From: Muribaculaceae bacterium
GTDB lineage: Bacteria > Bacteroidota > Bacteroidia > Bacteroidales > Muribaculaceae
NCBI GenBank assembly: GCA_017399915.1
Contig: JAFQAS010000058.1
Coordinates: forward strand, 62,001-126,000
Direction of reading: 5' to 3'
Length of the DNA: 64,000 bases
Shown here: positions 55,290 through 63,885 of the stretch, piece after piece
Layout: each line of letters opens with the position of its first letter
Position numbering within the stretch: position 1 is the stretch's first letter
Made by a program: the position numbers and the translations under genes
The notes under the pieces: generated by a model
Seen by the model: only the letters and a program-made list of their open reading frames with translations
What the model was told of the DNA's origin: nothing
Database searches by the model: none

Positions 55290-55664
55290 ATGGCTACAAA
55301 ATTTTATAAATGCAATCATTGTGGAAATGTAATAGTAAAAGTTGTTGATGCGGGCGTGCCTGTAGTGTGCTGCGGACAAAAGATGGATGAATTAATTCCT
55401 AATACAGTAGATGCAAGTGGTGAAAAACATGTGCCGGTTGTGACTATGCTCGATGGAAATCGTTTAAAGGTTGATGTGGGTAGTGTTGCTCACCCAATGC
55501 AACCTGAGCATCATATCGCTTTTATATATGTTGAAACCGAAAACGGAGGGATTCAAGTAACCCTTAAAGATAAGCCTGAAGCAGTGGTATGCCTTGGGGA
55601 TGAAAAGCCAATAGCGGTATATGAATATTGTAATCTTCATGGATTGTGGAAAACTGAATTATAA
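55290..55664 (+). CDS. Desulfoferrodoxin (superoxide reductase)
   Basis: Reduces superoxide to hydrogen peroxide without making oxygen, suited to anaerobes. The 124 residues have the N-terminal Fe-Cys4 site (C8, C11, C27, C28) and the catalytic Fe site with H47, H68, H74, C114 and H117. The conserved Glu-Lys of the active-site loop is E45-K46. All ligands are present. It is a two-iron desulfoferrodoxin rather than the one-iron neelaredoxin. Pairs functionally with peroxiredoxin Bcp at 11.4 kb to remove the hydrogen peroxide formed. Confidence 0.96.
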   Translation: MATKFYKCNHCGNVIVKVVDAGVPVVCCGQKMDELIPNTVDASGEKHVPVVTMLDGNRLKVDVGSVAHPMQPEHHIAFIYVETENGGIQVTLKDKPEAVVCLGDEKPIAVYEYCNLHGLWKTEL

Positions 55665-55687
55665 TTTTATTAAATAGGAATAAATAT

Positions 55688-55721
55688 AGTAGCATCTTTG
55701 GTTAAGGTGCTACTTTTTTTT
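55688..55721 (+). terminator. Terminator after the desulfoferrodoxin gene
   Basis: An 11-base stem (AGTAGCATCTT / AAGGTGCTACT, one G-U) and a long T-run. Confidence 0.88.
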
Positions 55722-55752
55722 AAAAGGTTTATTCTTTGTGGAAAATTTATGT

Positions 55753-55760
55753 TATCTTTG
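55753..55760 (+). promoter_or_regulatory. -7 box of the first tandem paralogue
   Basis: TATCTTTG, a perfect TAnnTTTG, 36 bases before the start codon. Confidence 0.6.
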
Positions 55761-55796
55761 TGTGTAGACACTAACAATTAACCTTAGATTTGTTTT

Positions 55797-56219
55797 ATGA
55801 AATTTATTAATTTGTTGCGTCATGTAATGATTGGCGTATATTTAATTGGTGGAGCATCAGTGGTTGATGCTCAAGAAAGTGTGGTTGTCTTATCGAGTGA
55901 TTACGCTTATTCCGATGAAGTATATTCGGGATATGGTACCATTAGCGGAGCCGGAAAGGTTTATATGGTGATAGATTTTGGAGGTGATTTTCCTTCAGGT
56001 AAATATTATTATGTGAAAACCAATAAAAACCGGAAAAATAAAGCGTGGATTTATTTGACAGGTTCATGGGACGAATATGGTACAATTACACTTTGGGAAC
56101 ATGGTAATAGTAGTAAAAATGGTCAATTCGTAGGAGATTACTATAGGGGAACTTTTAAAGGTACATTCTATCGTAATGATGGTCGACGATTTTCTTTTAA
56201 TATTAGCCTAAGAGATTAA
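55797..56219 (+). CDS. Small secreted protein of unknown family, first tandem paralogue
   Basis: 140 residues, signal peptide cleaved near VDAQ (~residue 25). I do not recognise the family. The mature part is beta-rich and has a SGYGTISGAGKVYMVI motif (residues ~44-59), a SGKYYYVKTNKNRK stretch, AWIYLTGSW, and a C-terminal GTFKGTFYRNDGRRFSFNISL. The Gly/Tyr-rich strands with alternating polar residues suggest a small antiparallel beta barrel or sandwich. The next gene, 39 bases on, is a clear duplicate. Likely role in the envelope or outside the cell; substrate unknown. High confidence as a real gene from promoter, terminator and paralogue. Confidence 0.8.
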   Translation: MKFINLLRHVMIGVYLIGGASVVDAQESVVVLSSDYAYSDEVYSGYGTISGAGKVYMVIDFGGDFPSGKYYYVKTNKNRKNKAWIYLTGSWDEYGTITLWEHGNSSKNGQFVGDYYRGTFKGTFYRNDGRRFSFNISLRD

Positions 56220-56258
56220 AAAATGTAAATATTTATATTAACTTTAAATGAGTAAATT

Positions 56259-56690
56259 ATGAAAGCTATTAATTTTTTGCGCTATGTAATTATGTGCGTG
56301 TTTATATTAATTGGACTGCAATATTCAAATGCACAAGAAAATGATATAATGCAAGGTTCACCTGAAAGGGATTACTGTTATGGGGGAGATGTATATTCGG
56401 GATATGGAACTATTAGCGGAGCCGGTAAAGTATATATGGTAATAGAAATTGTTGGGGATTATATTTCAGGAAAATATTATTATGTAAAGACTAACAAAAA
56501 TAGAAAAAACATTGCTTGGATTTATTTAGATGGCACTTGGGGATATGATGGTACAATAAATTTGGCAGAAGAAGGTTATAGTAATAAAAATGGTACTTTT
56601 GTAGGTAGATTTGTTAAATCTGGGGCTTTTAAGGGAACTTTTTATCGAAACGATGGGAAACGATTTTCTTTTAATATAAATCTAAAATAA
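56259..56690 (+). CDS. Small secreted protein of unknown family, second tandem paralogue
   Basis: 143 residues, signal peptide cleaved near SNAQ (~residue 26). Shares with the preceding gene the VYSGYGTISGAGKVYMVIE, SGKYYYVKTNKNRKN, AWIYLDGTW and FKGTFYRNDGKRFSFNI segments, with DNA similarity strongest around 55917-55968 and 56389-56441. The region after the signal peptide differs, and a KSGA insertion occurs near the end. Same strand and 39 bases apart, so they probably form one transcript with the hairpin at 56706. The two copies may have specialised; nothing in the sequence says how. Confidence 0.8.
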   Translation: MKAINFLRYVIMCVFILIGLQYSNAQENDIMQGSPERDYCYGGDVYSGYGTISGAGKVYMVIEIVGDYISGKYYYVKTNKNRKNIAWIYLDGTWGYDGTINLAEEGYSNKNGTFVGRFVKSGAFKGTFYRNDGKRFSFNINLK

Positions 56691-56705
56691 ATAGTGAATA
56701 TTAAT

Positions 56706-56745
56706 AACAAGTGGACGCATCAAGCAAAATGTGTCCACTTGTTGT
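56706..56745. terminator. Terminator between the tandem paralogues and the convergent porin gene
   Basis: A 14-base stem (AACAAGTGGACGCA / TGTGTCCACTTGTT, one G-T wobble) around a 10-base loop, T-rich on the plus side. Confidence 0.8.
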
Positions 56746-56748
56746 ATT

Positions 56749-58047
56749 TTAGAAACTGAATTGAGTCATGAGGCAAGCTCGTCGAGCCCAATTACTTTCG
56801 CCATTGAAATTAGTTCGTTTGCCAAAGTTTACCTCGGCTGCCACTTCAAAGCGTGGTGTTATATCCCAAAACACATTGAATGCGCTATATAATCCATATT
56901 TATATGTGTCACCCGATACCTTGTATTTAGGCAACAATCGTTCTTGCCCGAATGTTGCAGTGGCGAATATATTTGGTTTAAAGTTGTATTGTATAGCACC
57001 ATACCATGCAAATGATTTGGGGGCATACATTTCTCCGGGAGAATTAGGATTATTGATTAAGTCATAATTGCCCATTATTAAATCACCGGTAAGGCTTCCA
57101 TAGCCACGCCCTATGTTGGCTGTGGCATATAGGGTGAGCGGTTTTGCAGGGCGCGCCACCGAACTTAGTTGCAATCCCCAACCAATTTCTCGTTCATTCG
57201 AGCCTATTGTGATATCGTGATAGGGGAGCACTCTTAATATTCCCGATAGGCGAATGTGTTGATTTGTTCCCCATTGAAATTGCCCGAATGTGGCAACGTT
57301 AGGTGCCCAATCATCAACTTTACTTGTGGTAACGTTGTCATATCCCACTTGCGATTGAGGCGTTTCAACCGATGCTGCAATTGTCCAGTTTTTGTTAAAC
57401 GAGTGCATCCACCTCAACAACACTGCAGTTGTTTGCACTTCGGCTTGTGGCCCTTGGGCATCAATTAACATGGGGAATGCCGCAGGGTCGCCAAATGTGG
57501 AGTTGGCATAACCAATAGTCCAATCATTAACAGTAGCATATGCTTTTTTTAATTTCATACCCACTTGGTTGTATCCATCGAAATTAGTTTCGATATAAAG
57601 TTGATAATCTCCCAATTTGTGATTGTTCCCTATTACACGGAAATATAAAGCAGTTCCTGCCGGGGTTGTTGATATTTTCTTGCGGGCGATGTCATTGCGC
57701 GGAACTGAAATGGCATAAGGGATAAACCCATTGTATGGAATAACTCCACCCCAATCATACCACCCTCTCATTCTTACTACACCTCCTATCCCCATTGCAA
57801 ATTTACTATCCTTGCTCATAAACATAAAATAAGGAGCTCTGGGGTCTTGAAGATGGCGGAATTGGTCGATGTAAAACTTGTCTAAGATGGCTCTAACAGA
57901 GTCGGGGTGAGGTATTTCTCCGGCTCCAATAACGTTGATTTGATGACTATTTTTTAATGAGTCGATTTGGACCTCGGTTTGATGTTGTGCTTTTATGCCA
58001 ACTGCAAATGGGATAAAAGCTACAATCATGAGAATAATTTTTTTCAT
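56749..58047 (-). CDS. Porin-like outer-membrane barrel protein
   Basis: 432 residues from the ATG at 58047; the four residues before it in the open frame are dropped because the signal peptide (MKKIILMIVAFIPFA..., cleavage near IKAQ) starts there. The remainder is a series of amphipathic strands with aromatic girdles, ending in a Phe (MTQFSF), the usual last residue of an outer-membrane barrel. Short elements such as DPRAPYFMFMSKDSKFAMGIGGVVRMRGWYDWGG resemble DcaP-type porins. The substrate is unknown. No promoter box was found. Converges on the paralogue pair and diverges from the HdeD-like gene. Confidence 0.8.
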   Translation of the reverse strand: MKKIILMIVAFIPFAVGIKAQHQTEVQIDSLKNSHQINVIGAGEIPHPDSVRAILDKFYIDQFRHLQDPRAPYFMFMSKDSKFAMGIGGVVRMRGWYDWGGVIPYNGFIPYAISVPRNDIARKKISTTPAGTALYFRVIGNNHKLGDYQLYIETNFDGYNQVGMKLKKAYATVNDWTIGYANSTFGDPAAFPMLIDAQGPQAEVQTTAVLLRWMHSFNKNWTIAASVETPQSQVGYDNVTTSKVDDWAPNVATFGQFQWGTNQHIRLSGILRVLPYHDITIGSNEREIGWGLQLSSVARPAKPLTLYATANIGRGYGSLTGDLIMGNYDLINNPNSPGEMYAPKSFAWYGAIQYNFKPNIFATATFGQERLLPKYKVSGDTYKYGLYSAFNVFWDITPRFEVAAEVNFGKRTNFNGESNWARRACLMTQFSF

Positions 58048-58200
58048 ACCTATATACAATTACAAATACAAAAGTTTAATTGCAAGATAAACAATCAATA
58101 ATGACGTTTGGTTGAATATTAATTTCCTTTCAACAAAATAAAAGTAAGATTTGTTATTAAGTCAAAACCAAATTTAAGTATAACTAAAATATTTAGAATT

Positions 58201-58749
58201 ATGAAAAAAGAATGTATTAACTTTTGGGGATATACTCGCTGGTGGTGGGTGATACTAATAGTGGGAATAATGATGACTATTGCCGGATTTGCTTATTGGG
58301 TTTACCCAATAATAGGCTATGAGGTTGTATCGATGTTGTTTGGCTGGATGATGATAATTGCAGGAGTGGTCTATTTGACGGCATCATTTAGTATTAATCG
58401 CCCTAAAGGTTGGGGTTGGTGGTTGGTAGGAGGCATATTAAACATCTTTTTAGGATTTATGTTGGTGCGAAGTGTTCTTTTAAGCGCAATGGTTTTACCA
58501 TTTGTGTTTGCGATATTGTTTTTCTATTGGGGAATGAATGCGTTAATTGGTGCGATAATGACCTGGAAACGTCGCTATTGGTGGATAAATCTTATTAATG
58601 GAATTTTGTTGTTGATAATAAGCTATTTCTTTGTCGAATCTGGATTTTTCCAAGATGTTATGATGATCAGTTTGTTGACTTCGGTGGCTTTTATATATTG
58701 GGGATTTTCAATAATGATAATAGCTAATGATATGCGCCCTGAAAAATGA
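58201..58749 (+). CDS. HdeD/DUF308 family membrane protein
   Basis: 182 residues with six membrane segments arranged as three two-helix repeats, e.g. WWWVILIVGIMMTIAGFAYWV, WMMIIAGVVYL, WWLVGGILNIFLGFMLV, FFYWGMNALIGAIM, WWINLINGILLLIISYFFV and VAFIYWGFSIMII. The pattern matches DUF308 proteins such as HdeD, an inner-membrane protein linked to acid resistance in E. coli. Function in this organism is unknown. It is divergent from the porin-like gene and its transcript is followed by an inverted repeat without a T-run. Confidence 0.82.
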   Translation: MKKECINFWGYTRWWWVILIVGIMMTIAGFAYWVYPIIGYEVVSMLFGWMMIIAGVVYLTASFSINRPKGWGWWLVGGILNIFLGFMLVRSVLLSAMVLPFVFAILFFYWGMNALIGAIMTWKRRYWWINLINGILLLIISYFFVESGFFQDVMMISLLTSVAFIYWGFSIMIIANDMRPEK

Positions 58750-58788
58750 TATAATCGAGATTTTATAACTACAAATAGTTAAATAATT

Positions 58789-58829
58789 ATTGCCAGAGGA
58801 TTTGTAAATAAACACAAACCTCTGGCAAT
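58789..58829. repeat. Inverted repeat without terminator T-run
   Basis: ATTGCCAGAGG / CCTCTGGCAAT with an inner TTTGT / ACAAA stem. The 3' side is followed by A-rich sequence on both strands, so it is not a typical terminator. It lies between the HdeD-like gene and the next promoter and could be an mRNA 3' end structure or a binding site. Confidence 0.55.
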
Positions 58830-58886
58830 AATGTAAAAAAACACATAATTATATATAAAAAATTATGATAGAGTTATATTTTGCCT

Positions 58887-58894
58887 TATATTTG
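58887..58894 (+). promoter_or_regulatory. -7 box of the Tyr/Trp-Ser/Arg-rich protein gene
   Basis: TATATTTG, a perfect TAnnTTTG, 70 bases before the start codon. Confidence 0.5.
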
Positions 58895-58964
58895 TGTTTA
58901 ATTACGGATTAAACTTTTGTTTTATTCGATAGTCATATAGAATATAATATAAAACAATATAACT

Positions 58965-60059
58965 ATGAATGTATTAAAGACGTTTTTTATAGCATCGGTA
59001 GCAATGATAGTTGCTCCTACTATATCGGCTGATGATTATTATGATGATGATATATACTATGATGCATCAAAGGCTAAGCAAAAAAGTGTAAAGGTAACTC
59101 CAAAAGAGAATTATTCAACAGCAATTAGTAGTGTCATAACTACCACACATTATGAATCATCGCGCGATGTTGATGAGTATAATCGTCGTGGAGGTTCATA
59201 TACCGTCGATACTGTAGGATATGACTCTGTTTTGACTCAAGATGGTTATGTGTATACAAATCGAATTGAGCGATTCTATAATCCCGAAGTAGTGTCGGGT
59301 TCAGGGAATCAAGAATTAATCGAATCATATAGCGCAAATCAGCCAATAGTAAACATCTATGTTGATGATTATTGGGATCCATATCCTTATAATGATTGGC
59401 GCGTATCAGTAAACCTTGGCTGGGGCTGGGGTTGGGGATATTATCCATCTTCATGGTATTATTCAAGTGTTTGGAACCCATATTGGTCATATTATGGTTG
59501 GTATAATCCATGGTACGACCCATGGTATTGGGGATATCCTTGTTATGGACACCATCATTGTTATTATCCTTCATATTATTATCCAGCTTATAGCCATTCT
59601 TGGCGACACACCAGTCCGGGAGCACATCGCACACATCGTTCATCGACAGCTACACGTCCGGGACGCAATGCAAACACTTCTCGTCCAGGATACACTACCG
59701 GACGAAGTAATTCAATAGGTAATGATTCTTATGGAGCGCGTTCAGGAAGAGGTCGAAATAGCATCTCTACAAATTCGTCAACTAACCGCTCGAATAGTAA
59801 TGTAAACGAAGGAACAAGAGCTTCACGTCGAGATAATTCAGTAAGTAGCTCAGGATCAAATAGAAGTTCAAACCGAAACTCATACTCTCGTTCAAATAGT
59901 AGTACAAGTCGCAGTAGCGGATCATACTCACGCCCAAGTAGTAGTTCAAATCGCAGTAGCGGTTCATTCTCTCGTCCGAGCTCAAGCTCAGGCCGCAGTA
60001 GTGGTGGATTTTCGGGAGGAGGTAGCCGTGGAGGCGGTGGAAGCCGTGGTCGTCGTTAA
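58965..60059 (+). CDS. Secreted low-complexity protein, Tyr/Trp-rich then Ser/Arg/Gly-rich
   Basis: 364 residues with a signal peptide (cleavage near ISA, residue 22). An acidic Tyr-Asp segment (~23-33) is followed by a more ordinary region (~35-125). A core (~130-210) is extremely rich in Trp, Tyr, Gly and Pro. The basic tail (~215-364) of Ser, Arg, Asn and Gly ends in Gly-Arg repeats. A 14-residue unit, (R)SSG(S/G)(Y/F)S-R-PSSSS, repeats twice and a third time in part; its DNA copies are 42 bases each (59910-59951, 59952-59993, part from 59994). The predicted net positive charge is strong. I do not recognise a family; DNA, nucleic-acid or matrix binding is conceivable. It is 46 bases upstream of an OMPP1-like barrel gene, likely one operon. 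Confidence 0.75.
   Translation: MNVLKTFFIASVAMIVAPTISADDYYDDDIYYDASKAKQKSVKVTPKENYSTAISSVITTTHYESSRDVDEYNRRGGSYTVDTVGYDSVLTQDGYVYTNRIERFYNPEVVSGSGNQELIESYSANQPIVNIYVDDYWDPYPYNDWRVSVNLGWGWGWGYYPSSWYYSSVWNPYWSYYGWYNPWYDPWYWGYPCYGHHHCYYPSYYYPAYSHSWRHTSPGAHRTHRSSTATRPGRNANTSRPGYTTGRSNSIGNDSYGARSGRGRNSISTNSSTNRSNSNVNEGTRASRRDNSVSSSGSNRSSNRNSYSRSNSSTSRSSGSYSRPSSSSNRSSGSFSRPSSSSGRSSGGFSGGGSRGGGGSRGRR
59910..60017 (+). repeat. 42-base tandem repeat within the coding region
   Basis: Two complete degenerate copies at 59910-59951 and 59952-59993, and a partial third copy from 59994. Each encodes a 14-residue Ser/Arg unit beginning Arg-Ser-Ser-Gly. Confidence 0.75.
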
Positions 60060-60105
60060 TTTGTGAGATCCCTTTATAATGTTTAATAAGAATATATTTC
60101 AATAT

Positions 60106-61668
60106 ATGAGAAAGATTTATTTAGCAACATTGATGTGTGCAATGCCATCATTATTAATGGCACAAAGTGCGATTGATGCGTATCAATTGTCGCAAACTGA
60201 TTTAAAAGGAACAGCTCGATTTGTATCTATGGGTGGTGCGTTTGGTGCATTAGGCGGAGACTTGTCTACGTTAAATCAAAACCCTGCCGGTATTGGTGTA
60301 TATCGAAGCAGCGAAATAGGTGTTACAATGGATATTAATATCCAAGGAACAAAATCTAATTCATTAGGATTTTCGTTGAGTGAAGATCAAACAAAGGTTT
60401 ATTGTCCCAATATCGCTTATGTTGGAGCCTATAATCTGGATAGTGATGTGATGCCTTATTTCAATTGGGGTATTTCATATGGACGCATAGCCTCATTTGA
60501 TCGTATCTATCGTGGAGGAATGCCAACCATTACATCTTCAATGAGTAATTTTATCGCTGATTTCTCTAATGGATATCATCCCGATGATTTAGGCATGACA
60601 AATTCATATAATCCATATTGGGAGTCCGATGCAGATTGGTTGAGTATTTTGTCATATAATTCATATATGATTAATCCAATCGGAAATACAACCGAATATC
60701 AAGGTCTATTCCAAAATGGAACTGCCGGTGATGCTATGTTCTCTGTTAGAGAGCGTGGATATGTTGATGAATATTCAATTAATTTCGGTGGTAATTTTGT
60801 GAATACTGTTTATTGGGGTATTGGTATAGGTATTACTGATTTGGACTACATTAATCAAACATTTTATGATGAACAATTGACAAATGCTCGTATCCCAACT
60901 ACAGACGGAATGTCGACAACAAATGGTGATGCATATTTTTTATTAGATAATTTTAAACATATAGGAGGTACCGGTTATAACTTTAAGGCTGGTTTAATCT
61001 TTAAGCCAATAAATGAGTTCCGTCTTGGTTTTGCTGTTCACACTCCTACATATTATGACTTACGTCATGACTATGATGCGATTTCTGATTTTAGCTATTC
61101 CTCAGGAGTAGAAGGATATGATTATACCGAAGTAGCAATTTTTGATTCACAACTACGTACTCCATGGCGATTGATGGCAAGTGCCGCAACTGTATTGGGT
61201 GGTCGTGCTATTATTAGTGCTGATTATGAATATGTGGCATATAATGACATGAAAGTGAAAGATGATTATGGGTATAATTTAGATGATGTAGAACAAGATA
61301 TTGATAATTATTACAAAGGGCAAAATAATTTCCGTGTTGGTGCAGAATTCCGTGTAACACCTAAATTTAGTGTCCGTGCCGGTTATAACTATCAAGCAAG
61401 CAATGTGAAAGATGAAGTGAAAGATGGTTCGGAATATGTTTATACATCAGGAACAGATCCTTCATATACGTTTGACAATAAAACACAGTATATTACATGT
61501 GGTTTAGGTTATCGCACCGGTGGTTTCTATATTGATGCAGCTTATGTTCATAAAAATCGCGAAAGCGAATTCCATGCATTCAGTGATTTTAATGGCAACC
61601 AGGCTCCTAAAGCGACCATAAAGGATAATAACAACTCAATTGTGATGAGTATAGGTTATAAATTTTAA
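60106..61668 (+). CDS. OMPP1/FadL-like outer-membrane barrel protein
   Basis: 520 residues from the ATG at 60106, chosen because the signal peptide (MRKIYLATLMCAMPSLLMAQ) starts there. The mature N-terminus SAIDAYQLSQTDLKGTARFVSMGGAFGALGGDLSTLNQNPAGIGVYRSSE carries the FadL-type NPAG motif at the plug. Then come the usual ~14 amphipathic strands, and the end IVMSIGYKF is a typical last strand. FadL proteins import hydrophobic compounds across the outer membrane. The type IX secretion protein PorV is a related family, but this protein does not show clear PorV features. Probably in an operon with the preceding low-complexity secreted protein. Confidence 0.87.
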   Translation: MRKIYLATLMCAMPSLLMAQSAIDAYQLSQTDLKGTARFVSMGGAFGALGGDLSTLNQNPAGIGVYRSSEIGVTMDINIQGTKSNSLGFSLSEDQTKVYCPNIAYVGAYNLDSDVMPYFNWGISYGRIASFDRIYRGGMPTITSSMSNFIADFSNGYHPDDLGMTNSYNPYWESDADWLSILSYNSYMINPIGNTTEYQGLFQNGTAGDAMFSVRERGYVDEYSINFGGNFVNTVYWGIGIGITDLDYINQTFYDEQLTNARIPTTDGMSTTNGDAYFLLDNFKHIGGTGYNFKAGLIFKPINEFRLGFAVHTPTYYDLRHDYDAISDFSYSSGVEGYDYTEVAIFDSQLRTPWRLMASAATVLGGRAIISADYEYVAYNDMKVKDDYGYNLDDVEQDIDNYYKGQNNFRVGAEFRVTPKFSVRAGYNYQASNVKDEVKDGSEYVYTSGTDPSYTFDNKTQYITCGLGYRTGGFYIDAAYVHKNRESEFHAFSDFNGNQAPKATIKDNNNSIVMSIGYKF

Positions 61669-61700
61669 TATTTAGAAAATAAATTGTAACTTTATAGCAT

Positions 61701-61733
61701 AAAAGGATAGTGTTAATCATACTATCCTTTTAT
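61701..61733 (+). terminator. Terminator after the OMPP1-like gene
   Basis: A perfect 11-base stem (AAAAGGATAGT / ACTATCCTTTT) with a 9-base loop and a short T-run, ending 8 bases before the next start codon. Confidence 0.7.
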
Positions 61734-61740
61734 CGTTTAT

Positions 61741-63747
61741 ATGAGCGAAGCGTTAAAACATATTGATCTTGATAATGATGAGTTTCAAAATGCATGGAAA
61801 CTTATCAAATATACACATAGCTCAGTGTTTTTGACAGGTAAAGCGGGTACCGGCAAGTCAACTTTTTTGCGCTATATCTGCACAAAAACAAAAAAGAAAT
61901 ATGTGGTGTTGGCTCCTACAGGTATTGCGGCTGTAAATGTGGGTGGTCAAACGATGCATTCGTTTTTCCGTATACCTTTTAAACCGCTACTCCCTGATGA
62001 CCCTGATTTCGCAATCTCACGTATTCGAGAACGTTTAAAATATCCAAAATCATTGTGTAAACTCATTAAGAATTTGGAATTGATTATTATTGATGAGATT
62101 TCAATGGTTAGAGCCGATATTATAGACTTTATGGATAAAGTGCTGAGAGTATATTCAGGTAATATGCGAGAACCTTTTGGCGGAAAACAGTTGTTATTGG
62201 TTGGCGATGTGTTTCAACTTGAACCGGTTGTTACCGGGGATATGCGTGATGTATTGAAAAAATATTATCAAAATTCTTATTTTTTCAATGCACAAATTTT
62301 CAAGGAATTTTCATTGGTGCCAATTGAGCTGAGAAAAATTTATCGTCAAAATGATTCATATTTTATTTCAATGCTTGATCGCATTCGTATGGGCATGGCA
62401 ACAACAAATGATGTGGCTGTGTTGAATGCAAAAGTAAAAGAAAATTATGAACCCGATGAAACCAAAATGGTAATGCAATTAGCAACTCGCCGAGATATGG
62501 TTGATGCTGTAAACGACGCTCATTTAGAACAATTACCGGCTCAAGAAATTATATATGAAGGATGTATTAAAGGTGATTTTCCTGAAAACTCTTTGCCTAC
62601 ATCTAAAGAATTAATACTTAAAACAGGCGCACAAGTTGTATTTATAAAGAATGACCCGGAGCGAAGATGGGTTAATGGGACTCTTGGAAAGGTTTATATT
62701 GCAACCGATGACAGAGTAGAGGTAGAACTTGAAAACGGGAATCGTCATGAAGTTGAACCCGAAGTGTGGAGTAATATTGCATATCAATATGATGAGAAAA
62801 CTCATCGTGTCATCGAGAAAGAGTTAGGTTCGTTTACTCAATATCCGCTAAAATTGGCATGGGCATTGACCATTCATAAAAGTCAAGGTCTTACATTTAA
62901 TAATGTGGTAATTGACATAGGCCGTGGGGCATTTTCAAGTGGGCAATCATATGTGGCATTAAGCCGTTGTACGAGTCTTGAAGGTTTGGTGTTAAAGAGC
63001 TCGATAAATCAGCGTGATATGTTCGTTAACCCATCAATTGTGCAATTTAGTAAAGAGTTTAATAATCCTAACCTGATAAATAGCGCATTACAATGGGCAA
63101 AGGCCGATGATGCATATCAACAAGCATCAGAGGAATTTGAACGAGGGAATTATCGTGAAGCGGTATATCACTTTATTGAAGGAGTAAATTCACGCAATGA
63201 TTTGAATAGAAAAGAGGTGCCTCGATTATTGAGTCGCAAGCTTAGTATTATAACAACTCTAAAGAATGAGATAGAGGATTGTCGTAAAACAATAGAGGCT
63301 CATAAACAACGATTCAGAGAATTAGCTCGTGAGTATGTTTTAATGGGAAATGACTGTCTACAGGAAACGATGGACTATACTCCGGCAATAGCCAATTATA
63401 ATAAAGCGATTTCTATCAGCGAAGATTATATCCCGGCATGGTATGGAAAAGGCATAGCTTTGATGGATGCCGGAGATGATGAAGAAGCAATTATTGCACT
63501 TAAGAAAGTTGTTGAATTAGATAGTGAAAATTTTAATGCACCATTTCAGTTGGGAAATATATATATGAAAAATGATAGCGATTATGAGGCATTAGAATGG
63601 TATTTAATCGCGTTAAAAAATAATGATAAGGAGTATAGCATTCACACTCGATTAGCCGAATTATACGAAAAAATTGGAGATGAAGATCAAGCTGATTTAC
63701 ATCGAAAACTTGCAAAAAAATATCGAGGGCGAACTCGTAGGAAGTAA
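61741..63747 (+). CDS. Pif1/RecD-like DNA helicase with C-terminal TPR region
   Basis: 668 residues. Walker A GKAGTGKS at 33-40, Walker B LIIIDEISM with D118/E119, further SF1 motifs including the QLEPVV region (LLVGDVFQLEPVV) and LAWALTIHKSQGLTF with a UvrD-like C-terminal helicase lobe ending GQSYVALSRCTSLEGLVL. This fits Pif1-like 5'-3' helicases, which resolve G-quadruplexes and other replication blocks in eukaryotes. After ~440, about 225 residues follow that lack helicase motifs and contain tetratricopeptide-like units (ALQWAKADDAYQQASEEFERGNYREAVYHFIEGV, AIANYNKAISISEDYIPAWYGKGIALMDAG, AIIALKKVVELDSENFNAPFQLGNIYMKN). A helicase-TPR fusion implies that it docks onto a partner protein. 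Next to a terminator, so it appears to need its own promoter; none was seen clearly. Confidence 0.87.
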   Translation: MSEALKHIDLDNDEFQNAWKLIKYTHSSVFLTGKAGTGKSTFLRYICTKTKKKYVVLAPTGIAAVNVGGQTMHSFFRIPFKPLLPDDPDFAISRIRERLKYPKSLCKLIKNLELIIIDEISMVRADIIDFMDKVLRVYSGNMREPFGGKQLLLVGDVFQLEPVVTGDMRDVLKKYYQNSYFFNAQIFKEFSLVPIELRKIYRQNDSYFISMLDRIRMGMATTNDVAVLNAKVKENYEPDETKMVMQLATRRDMVDAVNDAHLEQLPAQEIIYEGCIKGDFPENSLPTSKELILKTGAQVVFIKNDPERRWVNGTLGKVYIATDDRVEVELENGNRHEVEPEVWSNIAYQYDEKTHRVIEKELGSFTQYPLKLAWALTIHKSQGLTFNNVVIDIGRGAFSSGQSYVALSRCTSLEGLVLKSSINQRDMFVNPSIVQFSKEFNNPNLINSALQWAKADDAYQQASEEFERGNYREAVYHFIEGVNSRNDLNRKEVPRLLSRKLSIITTLKNEIEDCRKTIEAHKQRFRELAREYVLMGNDCLQETMDYTPAIANYNKAISISEDYIPAWYGKGIALMDAGDDEEAIIALKKVVELDSENFNAPFQLGNIYMKNDSDYEALEWYLIALKNNDKEYSIHTRLAELYEKIGDEDQADLHRKLAKKYRGRTRRK

Positions 63748-63786
63748 AAATAAAATATCTCATATCTCAAAAAAATGAGGAATAAT

Positions 63787-63817
63787 TTTGACTAATAAAA
63801 CATCTGTATTACCTTTG
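63787..63817 (+). promoter_or_regulatory. Promoter of the last gene, both boxes
   Basis: TTTG at 63787-63790, 19 bases, TACCTTTG at 63810-63817: full match to the Bacteroidota consensus. The start codon is 69 bases further. Confidence 0.8.
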
Positions 63818-63885
63818 TTGTAGTATATATAATATATGAATTATTACAAAGTATAAATTAATAATTGTAATTAAAACGATTTAAG

